37,344 nt of DNA, taken from assembly GCA_032251435.1 (NCBI GenBank), contig JAVVEH010000042.1:1-37344 (forward strand), read 5' to 3'. Shown piece after piece: positions 22,754 to 30,619 of the stretch. The stretch is from JAVVEH01 sp032251435 (GTDB lineage Bacteria > Verrucomicrobiota > Lentisphaeria > Oligosphaerales > MVZH01). The translations under genes and the position numbers were made by a program. The notes under the pieces were generated by a model that saw only the letters and a program-made list of their open reading frames with translations, was not told the DNA's origin and did no database searches. Positions within the stretch are counted from its first letter, which is position 1. Each line of letters starts with the position of its first letter.

Positions 22754-24316
22754 TCAAGCTCCAGCGACCCGTGGCATGGGCATGGATTCTATGGCCATGT
22801 CCGCGTGGAGGAATTTGAGCAGAAGCTGTTGTTTGATTGCCCCGGCTTCGGGAACATCCCACAGGTTGGTCAGTTCGCCGGGATCTTCTTGTAGGTCGTA
22901 CAACTCACCGTAAGGCTGGTTGAAATGAATGGTGATTTTGTGGCGTTCCTCAATATAGGTTTTTATGTTCATAGTGGTTGGATTGTGCCGGTTTTCCACA
23001 ATCGCGTGGTGACGATGAGCTGGAACGCCGCCAGTCCAACATGCTTTGGCGTCAAGTCCGGTCATCCGCCGCGGAACAGGAATGTCGGCGAAACTCAAAA
23101 ACGTGGGCGCCAGATCCACCGTCGATTGAATCGCTTCGGACACGACACCGGCGGGAATGGTTCCCGGGCTGGAGGCGATCAGCGGCACCCGCAGCAAATC
23201 CTCATAGTGATGAATCGCTTTTCTAGTTAAACCATGCTGGCCCCAAAAGTCGCCATGATCGGAGGTGAAGACCACCAGCGTGTCTTTGGTCAGCCCGAGG
23301 CTGTCTAGTTTATCAAGGATTTTTCCAATGTATTTATCCAGCATTGTCATCATGCCATACATGGTGGCGATATGCTTCGCTTTGGTTTCCCGGGTTCTTA
23401 AATGCGAACCGGCACCATGGATGGCGTTACTGCCTTCATCGGTCTTAAAGGCCGAGAAGTCGGGATCTTGTTCTTGGCTGAGAGCGAAATAGGGGGGCTT
23501 GTCATCGAACTCCCCTTCGGTGTGTTCGGGAACGGTGACACGGTCCGGATCATACATCCTGGCGTAAGGTTCCGGAACCATATACTGCGGATGTGGATCG
23601 AAAAAACTCGCCCAGAGGAAGAAGTTGTCTTCGTTGTGGCTGTATTCCTCCAGCAGCGCGTTTGTCCGCTCGGCGATCCAGGTGTTGTAGTGAATCTCTT
23701 CCGGGATTTCCCAGGCCTGCCCGGGTTTGATCTGTTTATGCCGCGGCGTTTGGTATTCGTCCTGCCCGACCGCGCGTTTGTCAGCCGCTGTGGGCAGAAA
23801 ATAGTCGCGCCAGTCGGAGTAGCCCTTTTCTTCCATCCACAGGGCGTAATGCTGTCCGGCATGGGATTCATCGGTATGGTTGCGGGCCAGCTCCACATGG
23901 TCAAATCCGTAAAACGGACCGTGGAAGTCCCGCCAGAAATCCAAGTCGTGGAGAATCGGATAGGCTTCGAGTGAAGGGTAGTCGTCGGTGGTGACAAGCG
24001 GCTGAAAATGGGCTTTGCCAACCAAAGCGCCGCGGTAACCATGGGCGCGGAACTCATCCCCGACCGTGGGGACATTTTCAAAGAGTTTGGTGCCCAGTGA
24101 ATAGGCCCCATGCTGACTGGGATACATCCCGGTAATCCAGCTCGCCCGGGTGGGCGTGCAGGTTGGGTTGACCGTGTAGGCCCGGCTGAAATACGTGCCG
24201 TTAGCGGCCAGACGGTCTAAATTGGGTGTTCTCACTTCCGGATTAAGAAACCCCATCGTGTGCCAGTGCTGTTGATCACTGGTGATAAATAGAATGTTTT
24301 TTCTCATGGAAGCCAT
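22754..24316 (-). CDS. Sulfatase (alkaline-phosphatase superfamily)
   Basis: A type I sulfatase of 520 residues that would hydrolyse sulfate esters, probably of a sulfated sugar or glycan. The formylglycine motif C-x-P-x-R is Cys53-Arg57 in CTPTRASWITG. Metal and substrate residues lie in ILFITSDQQ, VGKAHFQPL, FLWASFFDPHPQY and FTSDHGDFWGQHGLTRKAIHHYEDLLRVPLI. No signal peptide is visible, so it is either cytoplasmic or exported by another route. Two starts are possible (ATG at 24316 or 24307). An anaerobic sulfatase-maturing enzyme would be needed to activate the Cys; none is in the window. The substrate is unknown. Confidence 0.92.
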   Translation of the reverse strand: MASMRKNILFITSDQQHWHTMGFLNPEVRTPNLDRLAANGTYFSRAYTVNPTCTPTRASWITGMYPSQHGAYSLGTKLFENVPTVGDEFRAHGYRGALVGKAHFQPLVTTDDYPSLEAYPILHDLDFWRDFHGPFYGFDHVELARNHTDESHAGQHYALWMEEKGYSDWRDYFLPTAADKRAVGQDEYQTPRHKQIKPGQAWEIPEEIHYNTWIAERTNALLEEYSHNEDNFFLWASFFDPHPQYMVPEPYARMYDPDRVTVPEHTEGEFDDKPPYFALSQEQDPDFSAFKTDEGSNAIHGAGSHLRTRETKAKHIATMYGMMTMLDKYIGKILDKLDSLGLTKDTLVVFTSDHGDFWGQHGLTRKAIHHYEDLLRVPLIASSPGTIPAGVVSEAIQSTVDLAPTFLSFADIPVPRRMTGLDAKACWTGGVPAHRHHAIVENRHNPTTMNIKTYIEERHKITIHFNQPYGELYDLQEDPGELTNLWDVPEAGAIKQQLLLKFLHADMAIESMPMPRVAGA

Positions 24317-24525
24317 CAGCTGTTTTAGCCGCTATTTTAGATCCAGCAACAAAAATCACTAACATAACGCGGGTTATCCATAATACAGGCGGAAGAAAGA
24401 GGAAATTAGCGCTTCGATGTCGGATTTGAGATTCTGGATGTCGGAGGTCGGAGAGGTCTCTAGAGCGCGAGAACATTTGAACAAGGTGCGGAACAAGATT
24501 TAGTTTCAGGATAAAACAGGCCCCT

Positions 24526-24640
24526 CGCGGCGATAAAAACGGCAGGGGACTTCCGGATCCAGCTTTTACGCCAAAGGCGTTATGGCATATAGCCCGGGGT
24601 TGCCTCAACCCCGGGAGTCGGTAAAAACCATCCAACACCA
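24526..24640. repeat. Palindromic intergenic repeat element with GC-rich hairpins
   Basis: This non-coding stretch contains a perfect 10-bp stem with a 3-base loop (CCCGGGGTTG-CCT-CAACCCCGGG, 24593-24615) and a smaller ACGCC-AAA-GGCGT hairpin at 24569-24581. The phrase 'GCCAAAGGCGTTATGGCATA' plus the hairpin is the kind of dispersed element often mis-translated as a small protein in PVC genomes. Only one copy is visible in this window, so the dispersed nature is from general knowledge, not shown here. Confidence 0.5.
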
Positions 24641-24967
24641 AACAGTGTTGTGTCGGAAAATCCGGGTTTCGATCATTCCCACGTTACAGAAGAGCGCCTC
24701 TATCTGGGTGCGAAGGGAAGCGTGACGCATGTGGGGTCCAATGCGGGAGGTCAGGCGCTCAGTAACACGCTTCTCCTTTTCAAAGATGACGATGTCTCTA
24801 TCACCCGGGAAAATTATCCTCTCACGGTGTCGGCTGTGTGGATTGGCGATACGGTTTTAAGTCAAGCTGAGATTAAAGGCATCGAATCAATCCCTGAACC
24901 CGTCGGCTTTGTCCTTTTCGCTCTCGCCGTGGGCACCGTTTTTTTCCGTCGGCGCAAACGCTGTTAA
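24593..24967 (+). pseudogene. 5'-truncated LamG-like PEP-CTERM protein remnant
   Basis: The frame ends with a PEP-CTERM sorting tag: PEPVGFVLFALAVGTVFFRRRKRC, consisting of Pro-Glu-Pro, a hydrophobic helix and an Arg-rich end. The preceding residues (ALSNTLLLFKDDD and SAVWIGDTVLSQAEI) look like the end of a LamG/concanavalin-like fold. The frame is open back to 24593, but no signal peptide or N-terminal half of the domain is present, and the upstream DNA is a repeat element. A GTG at 24650 could start translation, but the product would lack export signals. It is most likely the 3' remnant of an exported, exosortase-sorted protein. Confidence 0.6.
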
Positions 24968-25088
24968 CAGGAGGGTAAAGGGTCAGCCATATAGGGCTTG
25001 TAGGTGCGAGACAATAATATCCAGCGCTGCGGAATTAAATTTCCTAATCGGTTCCTGAAAAAGTGTTTAAACGCTTTGCCAACAGCGA

Positions 25089-25112
25089 GGGGACTTCCTG
25101 ACACCTGTCCCC
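25089..25112. repeat. REP-like hairpin beside the RAYT transposase gene
   Basis: The element has GGGGAC and GTCCCC arms enclosing TTCCTGACACCT. It lies about 54 bases downstream of the transposase stop codon. The GGGACAGGT half also occurs (reverse strand) at 26241-26249, upstream of the transposase gene, so the gene is bracketed by related sequence, as expected for a RAYT/REP pair. Confidence 0.6.
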
Positions 25113-25165
25113 TGAAAAGCCAAATTTCCCCCTGTTTTGGCGAAATTCGGACATTTAAAATGGAC

Positions 25166-26131
25166 TCATAATTGAACCCTCAACTGACGGAATGACACCA
25201 GTCCGGCTCCCGAATCATCAAAACGCTTCTTCTCCGCCCGCTCATCCCCGTAGAATTCCGCCGTCATACTCTTCACAAACAGCTTGGAACCGATTATCGC
25301 GCCCTCCGTCCAGTGACGCATGCGCCGCTGACTGGTCAAAACAAATGACGGTTTCTTTCTGGCCCGGTTTTCCGCCTCTGTGAAAGCCGCCTCATCCGCT
25401 CCCGATTCAATCGCCGTCAGCTGGGCCAGTTTAACCCGCAGACACGTGATAACCTCGTCATCGTTAAGCTGCTCCTCATTATGCCGCCGCTTGCCGATTA
25501 AAACCGCTTCTTTTAAGCCGCCGATAAGATGCTCTGACAGGCGGACCCCAAAACAATGCCGGCCGCTCCCGCACAACATCCCCCAGGTTGAGTGACGGTA
25601 ATCCGCGGCGTCCGCGACCAGCCCCGCCCGCACCGGATTCATCTCCACATACTGCACGCACTCCCACACCGCCCGGCCGCTTTCCAGAATCACCGATTTA
25701 TACCGGTCAGCCCACAGCCCGCCCCGCCGGCCATGCGGCCGTGTCCGGTTGAACCAGTTCGTGAAATGCTGCTGAAAATCCTTCATCAAGGCGCTCACAT
25801 CCCGCATCCGGCGGGCGTATGTCTCATAATTCACCTTCATCCGCCAGTCCGGCGCTTCCCGGTCCTTTCCGTAATACGCCTTGAACCGACGCTTCACTTC
25901 CGCCAGACCCGGCAACTCAGACGGCGCCCTGACCACCGCGTGAAAATGATTTCCCATCGCCACAAACGACACAATGTCAATCGCGTACAGCTTGTTGACA
26001 TGATCCATGATCCGGAACATCTCCTCCCGCTCAACCTCTCCGAAAGGATGCCAGCCCGGCTCTCCGCTCACTCGGTTGAAAACGTGGTAATAACAAGATT
26101 CCCGATCATAACGCATACGAGCGCTTCGCAT
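25166..26131 (-). mobile_element. REP-associated tyrosine transposase (RAYT, Y1/HUH type)
   Basis: A single-domain Y1 HUH nuclease of the IS200/RAYT group, 321 residues from the preferred start. Near the N-terminus is YYHVFNRV. The HUH metal motif is GNHFHAVV near residue 70, and the catalytic Tyr is in CVQYVEMNPVRAGLV near residue 165, followed by YRHSTWG. RAYTs cut single-stranded REP hairpins and are usually single-copy domesticated genes. The long C-terminal part (about residues 190-320) is helical and family specific. Two adjacent ATGs (26134 and 26131) follow GAGGTGAC; spacing favours the second. REP-like sequence flanks both sides. Confidence 0.88.
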
Positions 26132-26302
26132 CATGTCACCTCGTGTTTTTTCCTTGAGACCGATAAAACAATCCACGATTCTGAGTCTGAGACTGTTTTC
26201 TTACCATACCCCATGATTTTTCACATGCAATTTATAAACAACCTGTCCCTTTATTTCCCTTTATTTCCAACACGAGCATGGGCTGTGAACCATTGAGGTC
26301 GA

Positions 26303-27202
26303 TTACCTTGCAGGTAGCCCAATGAAGGTGTCTGAAGTGACCGGCAGATGTTTTTTAACTGGAATTTTCTCCAGCCGGGAATCGCCAATGGATAGGTCGT
26401 CAAGCCGGAAAACCGAGCCGTCTTCGCGGGCAAAGTTGATATTGAAGGTTCCCACCCCGGGGAAGGTGGTGGTAAGAGCGTTGCGGGCGTAGCGCTGGGC
26501 CCGGGTGATTGTGGGATTCTGGTCGGCGGCCCGATGTTCAAGGTAGCCGTACGAGTCGGGATGGGAACTTTCCACAAAGGCGCCGCCGCCCGGATTGTGG
26601 GCGTGTAAAGCGTCACTGGCGATGATGTCGAAACTGTTGCCGCCATATGTCATGCCATCCCCAGGCTGTCGCATGCGGGCACTCTCGGGATCATTCGTTG
26701 ACGGCTTGTAACCAGCAAAAATGTAATAGCTGCTGGCTACGGCTGTCGTGGTCGCGCCGTAGAGATCAGGTGCTGGCCCGGACATCGGACAGCCGTGAAG
26801 CGTGTTGGCGATATAGTCCTCGTAGGCTGGCCGGTCGTCAAAATTGTCGCTTCCCGCCGTCGATTTCAGGAATTGGACGTAAGTTAAATTGACCGCCCCC
26901 GCTTGAGGGTCGCTTTGACGATTGTAAAAACTGCCGTTGTTATCATCCGCCTGAATCGTCAGCCCCACGGCTATCTGCCGCAGTTGACTCTGGCATGCGC
27001 TCAGCTTCGCTTGATCTTTGGCACGGGATAATGCCGGTACCAGCAGGCTGGCAAGAATGCTGATGATGGCAATCACCACGAGTAATTCGATTAAGGTAAA
27101 TCGAATGACTCTCGCCGTCGCCTTGGCGAAGGCGGGATGGTTAATCCGGCTTCGTCTGCGGCTACGCCGGGATAAAATGGTTATAGGGTTAAATGTTGAC
27201 AT
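26303..27202 (-). CDS. Prepilin-type N-terminal cleavage/methylation domain protein
   Basis: A 299-residue protein with the class III signal FTLIELLVVIAIISILASLLVPAL and then KDQAKLSACQSQLRQIAVGLTIQADDNNGSF, as in the large xDG-type prepilin family abundant in Lentisphaerota, Kiritimatiellota and Verrucomicrobiota. The C-terminal part (about 90-299) is a pseudopilin-like globular domain that includes SSYYIFAGYKPS. The leader is unusually long, 35 residues, is Arg-rich and includes HPAFAKATAR, which is a translated palindromic repeat. The -1 residue is Arg rather than Gly. AGGAG is 15 bases from the ATG, rather far. A promoter block shared with the PEP-CTERM gene lies just upstream. Confidence 0.83.
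   Translation of the reverse strand: MSTFNPITILSRRSRRRSRINHPAFAKATARVIRFTLIELLVVIAIISILASLLVPALSRAKDQAKLSACQSQLRQIAVGLTIQADDNNGSFYNRQSDPQAGAVNLTYVQFLKSTAGSDNFDDRPAYEDYIANTLHGCPMSGPAPDLYGATTTAVASSYYIFAGYKPSTNDPESARMRQPGDGMTYGGNSFDIIASDALHAHNPGGGAFVESSHPDSYGYLEHRAADQNPTITRAQRYARNALTTTFPGVGTFNINFAREDGSVFRLDDLSIGDSRLEKIPVKKHLPVTSDTFIGLPAR
27119..27134. repeat. REP-like palindrome inside the prepilin leader sequence
   Basis: CGCCTT-GGCG-AAGGCG is a perfect 6-bp stem with a 4-base loop, located in the coding region of the prepilin leader, where it is read as AFAKAT. A nearby CGGCTTCGTCTGCGGCTACGCCG run adds more hairpin potential. It looks like a repeat that inserted between the start codon and the pilin signal without breaking the frame. 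Confidence 0.55.
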
Positions 27203-27243
27203 GCCAAAAAAAGGGTCTCCTCTTATGAAGAATCAAGTAGCAT

Positions 27244-27271
27244 AATTTACGGGGTCTGAAAAGATCATCAA
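27244..27271 (-). promoter_or_regulatory. Promoter of the prepilin gene, copy 1 of a shared control block
   Basis: On the reverse strand TTGATG (27271-27266) and TAAATT (27249-27244) are 16 bases apart, with the predicted start near 27237 and a leader of about 35 bases. Just upstream of the -35 (27272-27311) are the blocks TGCAAA, AATTCAA and AAGTTTCA. The same blocks at the same spacing occur before the PEP-CTERM gene, 1350 bases away. Placement directly above the -35 fits an AraC/XylR-type activator site. It is inferred from sequence repetition, not from a known operator. Confidence 0.6.
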
Positions 27272-27446
27272 TTTGCAGTTTTGAATTATAAATATGCATG
27301 AGTGAAACTTCATTCTAAAGACGGGACTCTGGCAGAGTGTGCGTACGGGCTGAATGATTGGAAACGCCCGTCAGAGTCCGCGCAACTGCGGGGCAGCACC
27401 TGAGGCGCTTATGCTTGTAAACTATTTAATTACCCAACAGAAAGAG

Positions 27447-27529
27447 CCGACTAAAGTCGGTACACCAACTTGGATGTCCATACTTCCGGACGGTTTGGCC
27501 GCGCATGTTGGTGTACCGACTTTAGTCGG
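27447..27529. repeat. 23-bp inverted repeat with nested palindrome (MITE/REP-like)
   Basis: Arms at 27447-27469 and 27507-27529 are perfect reverse complements, separated by 37 bases. Each arm starts or ends with CCGACTAAAGTCGG, itself a palindrome, next to GTACACCAAC. The element could form a long cruciform or RNA hairpin. It lies about 150 bases downstream of the PEP-CTERM stop codon. No T-run follows, so a terminator role is possible but not typical. Confidence 0.8.
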
Positions 27530-27678
27530 AAAAGGGTGGCACAGCCACCTCCCCAAAAGAACGCCGAACGGGGTGACTATTTTTATGACAATCATAAGAC
27601 GGAACTCGGGCAACAACAACCGCCCCAACCGGAAAGCCCGGATGAGGCGGTTGTAAAGGTCTGGGAAGTCAGATCTGC

Positions 27679-28512
27679 TTACGCCCGCCGACGGCGCAGC
27701 CCTAGACCCGCCAGAGCGAGACTGGATAGGATAATTGTGGAAGGCTCGGGGATCTCTACGAATTCTGTCATGCTCAATGCGTTCCAGGTTGCACTGGTGC
27801 TCCCCTCCGTGTCATTCTGCCCTTCGAAGAATCGGAATTCAATCAAACCCGAGGGGTCTGAAGTTATGGAAAAACCAAGGATTGTGCCGTTGTTAAGAAG
27901 GGAAAAGGTATCAAGGAAGTCATCGCTATCGACAAGGTCGATATCGGCAGCACCAGCACCGGGTGTTCCCGCCGTTACCTTGATATAGCCGTCACTGCCG
28001 CCACTGGCCCGGCCGCCAATGGCGGAGAAGTCGTACCGCGTATCCGCCAGCAGCCCGGTGAATGTAATAAAGGCAGTACCATCCAGGTTCCCTTCCAGAA
28101 AGTTTCTGTTTGCATATAGCCCATCGACAGTCGGGCGGTCCGATCCTGTGATGTCAAACGGATTGGCTCCCGTCGGACCGTTGATGGCTGTACCGCCAAA
28201 CCCTGAACCGGTGAAGTTAGATTGCTGCCCATTTAGGTTGGCGGCCACACTGATTCCGCTAACCGTATTGGTTGAAGTGACAACCGGTGTTGCCGCAAAA
28301 TCACCGTTATCACCAACGCCGGTCGGGCCCAGGGTGTTCCAGTAATTGCCGTTGGTATCGGGACTTCCAGCACTCGTTTCAAAATTATTTGCAACGGACC
28401 AGTCGATCAGGACGGTTGCACCATTTGTGACCACACTTACCATCGTCACGGCAAGAATAGCAACTGCAAGACCAAGCACTTTGTTGAACCTATTTTCAAG
28501 AATTGTAGTCAT
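27679..28512 (-). CDS. PEP-CTERM sorting domain protein, otherwise unknown
   Basis: An exported protein of about 277 residues. The signal peptide has a hydrophobic core VLGLAVAILAVTMVSVV and likely cleavage near NGA|TV. The body is rich in Gly, Asn, Thr and Asp, with a beta-rich look (LDGTAFITFTGLLADTRYDFSAIGGRA). The C-terminus is PEPSTIILSSLALAGLGLRRRRA, the exosortase recognition tag, which is cut during export. No catalytic motif is visible; it is probably a surface or matrix protein. GAGGA upstream fits ATG 28512 better than ATG 28518. It is divergent from the XylR gene and shares a promoter block with the prepilin gene. Confidence 0.88.
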   Translation of the reverse strand: MTTILENRFNKVLGLAVAILAVTMVSVVTNGATVLIDWSVANNFETSAGSPDTNGNYWNTLGPTGVGDNGDFAATPVVTSTNTVSGISVAANLNGQQSNFTGSGFGGTAINGPTGANPFDITGSDRPTVDGLYANRNFLEGNLDGTAFITFTGLLADTRYDFSAIGGRASGGSDGYIKVTAGTPGAGAADIDLVDSDDFLDTFSLLNNGTILGFSITSDPSGLIEFRFFEGQNDTEGSTSATWNALSMTEFVEIPEPSTIILSSLALAGLGLRRRRA

Positions 28513-28593
28513 TTTCATTTCCTCTTTGTTTGGGGCTTTCGGTTATTTGAGTTCGCGGTTGCTGACGTGTTTTCTGTAAAAATCAATGCCCAC

Positions 28594-28621
28594 AACTTAT
28601 CAGTCCTGAAATGATCATCAA
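28594..28621 (-). promoter_or_regulatory. Promoter of the PEP-CTERM gene, copy 2 of the shared control block
   Basis: On the reverse strand TTGATG (28621-28616) and TAAGTT (28599-28594) are 16 bases apart, as in copy 1. The upstream part (28622-28661) repeats the TGCAAA, AATTCAA and AAGTTTCA blocks of copy 1 and adds the perfect palindromes TTGAATTCAA and ATGATCAT. The block ends right at the start codon of the divergent XylR gene. Bound regulator could therefore control both the PEP-CTERM gene and its own gene. Confidence 0.6.
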
Positions 28622-28665
28622 TTTGCATTGTTGAATTCAAAATCTATACTAATGAAACTTTCATC

Positions 28666-29850
28666 ATGAAACCAATCCATAAGTTAAAACATATTCTGCT
28701 ACTCCTGCGGTGGTACGACTACCGGACGCATCGCGGGGTCGCCCAGGTTGCCCAGGAGGCTGGCTGGCACTTGATCTGTCCGAAGGGGGCCGAGGATAGC
28801 CGCAGGATACTGCAAGGCTGGCAGGGAGACGGCTGCATTTCGGTTTTTGATATGCCGGAACCCCTGGAATTCTTCCATTCCCAGAACATCCCGGTTGTGG
28901 ATCTCGGACTGGCTGAATTGAACATCCAGCTTCCCCGGGTGGCGACCGACAACTGGGAAATCGGGCGCCTCGCGGCGGAACATTTCCTCGATCGGGGATA
29001 CCGGGAAGTTCTTGCTCTTTCACACCAGGGCGTTCCCATTTTTAAAGAGAGACAGGCGTCCCTCAGGCAACATATGCAGGAGAAAGGTGGGAAAGTAACG
29101 ATTTTGCACGGGGACCTGGACCACTGGTCGGGTCTGTTTCAGCAACTTGAGGATGTGGCTACGGAGCGCGGACAGCGATTGGAGGAGATGTCGGTCGGCT
29201 TTTTCGCCTACGAAGACTGCCGGGCGGCGGAACTGATCTCCCTGTGCCTGGAAAATGGCCTGCGGGTGCCCGAGAATGTCGCTGTTCTGGGAGTCGATAA
29301 CGACGAGCTGATCAACGACGGGCTGGCCGTTGGCTTGAGTAGTATTGACACAGACCTGGAAGGATTGGGCCGTGTCGGCGCCAATCTGCTCCGCAAACTG
29401 CTTGAGTATCCCGATAGCGTGGACCCCGACACCATTATCCGGCATCCACCGAAAGAGCTCGTGGTCCGGAAAAGCACCGATTGCTATGCTGTTCGCAGTC
29501 CCCTGGTTGCCAAGGCGCTCCATTGGATCCACAACAACTACCACCGCGGCATCCAGGCCAGGGATATTGCTGCGGCTTTGGGGGTCACGCAGCAGGGACT
29601 GCAGAAGGCGTTCGCAACGTCACATATCCGTTCGCCAGCGGAAGATATCCGCTATCAACGGTCGCAGGCGGTCAGGCATTATCTCTGTCATACCACGGAC
29701 AGACTGGATGACATGGCGATCGCCTGCGGGTTCAGTTCCGTTGACGCGCTTATCCGCAATTTCCGCGAGTTCTATAAAGTCACCCCAGGGCAATACCGGA
29801 AGAAGCAAAATCAACTGCGTTGGTCGTCTCTGTCGGGCGGGTGCCGGTAA
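28666..29850 (+). CDS. XylR-family AraC-type transcriptional regulator
   Basis: A 394-residue regulator with two parts. Residues about 1-275 form a LacI/periplasmic-binding-like ligand domain (ILLLLRWYDYRTHRGVAQVA, VATDNWEIGRLAAEHFLDRG, GYREVLALS and VAVLGVDNDELINDG). Residues about 285-385 form an AraC HTH pair (HRGIQARDIAAALGVTQQGLQKAF, then DDMAIACGFSSVDALIRNFREFYKVTPGQYR). This is the layout of E. coli XylR, which senses a sugar and activates transcription; the ligand here is unknown. There is no ribosome site before ATG 28666. A five-codon frame ends at a TGA overlapping this ATG. It is divergent from the PEP-CTERM gene, which makes it the likely activator of both neighbouring promoters. 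Confidence 0.9.
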   Translation: MKPIHKLKHILLLLRWYDYRTHRGVAQVAQEAGWHLICPKGAEDSRRILQGWQGDGCISVFDMPEPLEFFHSQNIPVVDLGLAELNIQLPRVATDNWEIGRLAAEHFLDRGYREVLALSHQGVPIFKERQASLRQHMQEKGGKVTILHGDLDHWSGLFQQLEDVATERGQRLEEMSVGFFAYEDCRAAELISLCLENGLRVPENVAVLGVDNDELINDGLAVGLSSIDTDLEGLGRVGANLLRKLLEYPDSVDPDTIIRHPPKELVVRKSTDCYAVRSPLVAKALHWIHNNYHRGIQARDIAAALGVTQQGLQKAFATSHIRSPAEDIRYQRSQAVRHYLCHTTDRLDDMAIACGFSSVDALIRNFREFYKVTPGQYRKKQNQLRWSSLSGGCR

Positions 29851-30160
29851 TTAGTCACGGAGCGCTTTTGCTTCCCCCCCCCCATAAAAACTTCCGCAAA
29901 GGACTTCGGCTGTCTCGAAACGCAGTGAAATCAAACTGACTGGAAAGCGGCTGCTGCGAAAGCCGCCGCCGCTTGGCTCAGCATGTGGTCACGAGAGAGT
30001 TTTTCCTGTAGGGCCAACGCTTCCCGGGTGCCCGCCGCCGGGGCGGCTTTGGTGAGAAGCTGGCAAGCTCAGCGTAACAGGCAGGGCGGGAACCCAGACC
30101 GCCAACCTGGCGTGGGCACCCACGGTGGATTTTCAAAGGAGGGCCGACTGTGGACATCCG
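29851..30160. other. Intergenic gap with no gene seen
   Basis: The stretch between the XylR stop codon and the convergent bcp stop codon has a C-run near 29876-29884 and GC-rich sequence with short inverted segments. The short frames in it show no family features, and no terminator with a T-run was found. It may hold remnant or repeat sequence. Confidence 0.55.
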
Positions 30161-30619
30161 TCAGGCCAACACGTTTTGAGCGTTGGGGACCGTGTCTTTC
30201 GGCGCGACCTTGATCCAGGCGTCTAAGATCAACCCGTTCTGGTCGATGAGAAATGAGGACCGGATGACGCCAAAATACGTCTTCCCATACAGTGATTTTT
30301 CTCCCCAGGCGCCATAGGCTTCCGCCACGGCGTGATCCGGATCGGATAACAACGGGAAGGGCAGGCTGTATTTCTCCGCGAACTTTCGCTGGGCGGCCGG
30401 TTCATCGGGGCTGACACCGCATATTTTCACCCCGGATTTTTCAAAGTCCGGCATCGCGTCCCGGAGGCAGCACGCTTGCGTTGTGCAGCCCGGTGTGTCG
30501 GCTTTCGGGTAAAAATACAAGAGAAACAGGTCCCCTTTAAAATCACTGAGAGACACCGTGTCGCCATGTTGATCAAGAAGGTGAAAGTCGGGAGCGGGAT
30601 CACCGGGGTTGAGGGCCAT
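30161..30619 (-). CDS. bcp: Thioredoxin-dependent peroxiredoxin (Bcp/PrxQ)
   Basis: Bcp reduces hydrogen peroxide and organic hydroperoxides with thioredoxin, in the cytoplasm. The 152-residue protein has the family length and the active site FYPKADTPGCTTQACCLRD. This carries the peroxidatic Cys after TPG and a resolving Cys five residues later, as in atypical 2-Cys Bcp. An additional Cys is adjacent to it. GVSPDEPAAQRKFAEKYSLPFPLLSDPDHAVAEAYGAW is typical of the family. The start has AAGGAG seven bases upstream. It stands alone on the reverse strand, with no OxyR or PerR site recognised. Confidence 0.94.
   Translation of the reverse strand: MALNPGDPAPDFHLLDQHGDTVSLSDFKGDLFLLYFYPKADTPGCTTQACCLRDAMPDFEKSGVKICGVSPDEPAAQRKFAEKYSLPFPLLSDPDHAVAEAYGAWGEKSLYGKTYFGVIRSSFLIDQNGLILDAWIKVAPKDTVPNAQNVLA

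Larger units (their letters stand above)
27203..27678. other. Intergenic region with promoter block and long inverted repeat
   Basis: No gene is supported here. The part next to the prepilin start (27237-27315) holds its promoter and an upstream block repeated before the PEP-CTERM gene. The part near the PEP-CTERM stop codon holds a 23-bp inverted repeat (27447-27529) and a short C/A-rich stretch. The short frames in this stretch are palindrome translations and show no family features. Confidence 0.7.

Noticed and set aside
23398..24111. 237-codon reverse frame inside the sulfatase gene
   Set aside because: It is a second frame on the same strand as the well-supported sulfatase, rich in Thr/Arg/Ser, with no domain.
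24276..24641. Small reverse gene upstream of the sulfatase (GFYRLPGLRQP-type peptide)
   Set aside because: It reads through the palindromic repeat element and shows no domain; the peptide style is that of translated intergenic repeats.
27354..27656. Small forward gene with GVPTLVG-like peptide
   Set aside because: It is the translation of the 23-bp inverted repeat and its flanks, as commonly seen for such palindromes.
29983..30213. Forward frame between the XylR gene and bcp
   Set aside because: No ribosome site, no family features, and it runs into bcp on the opposite strand.
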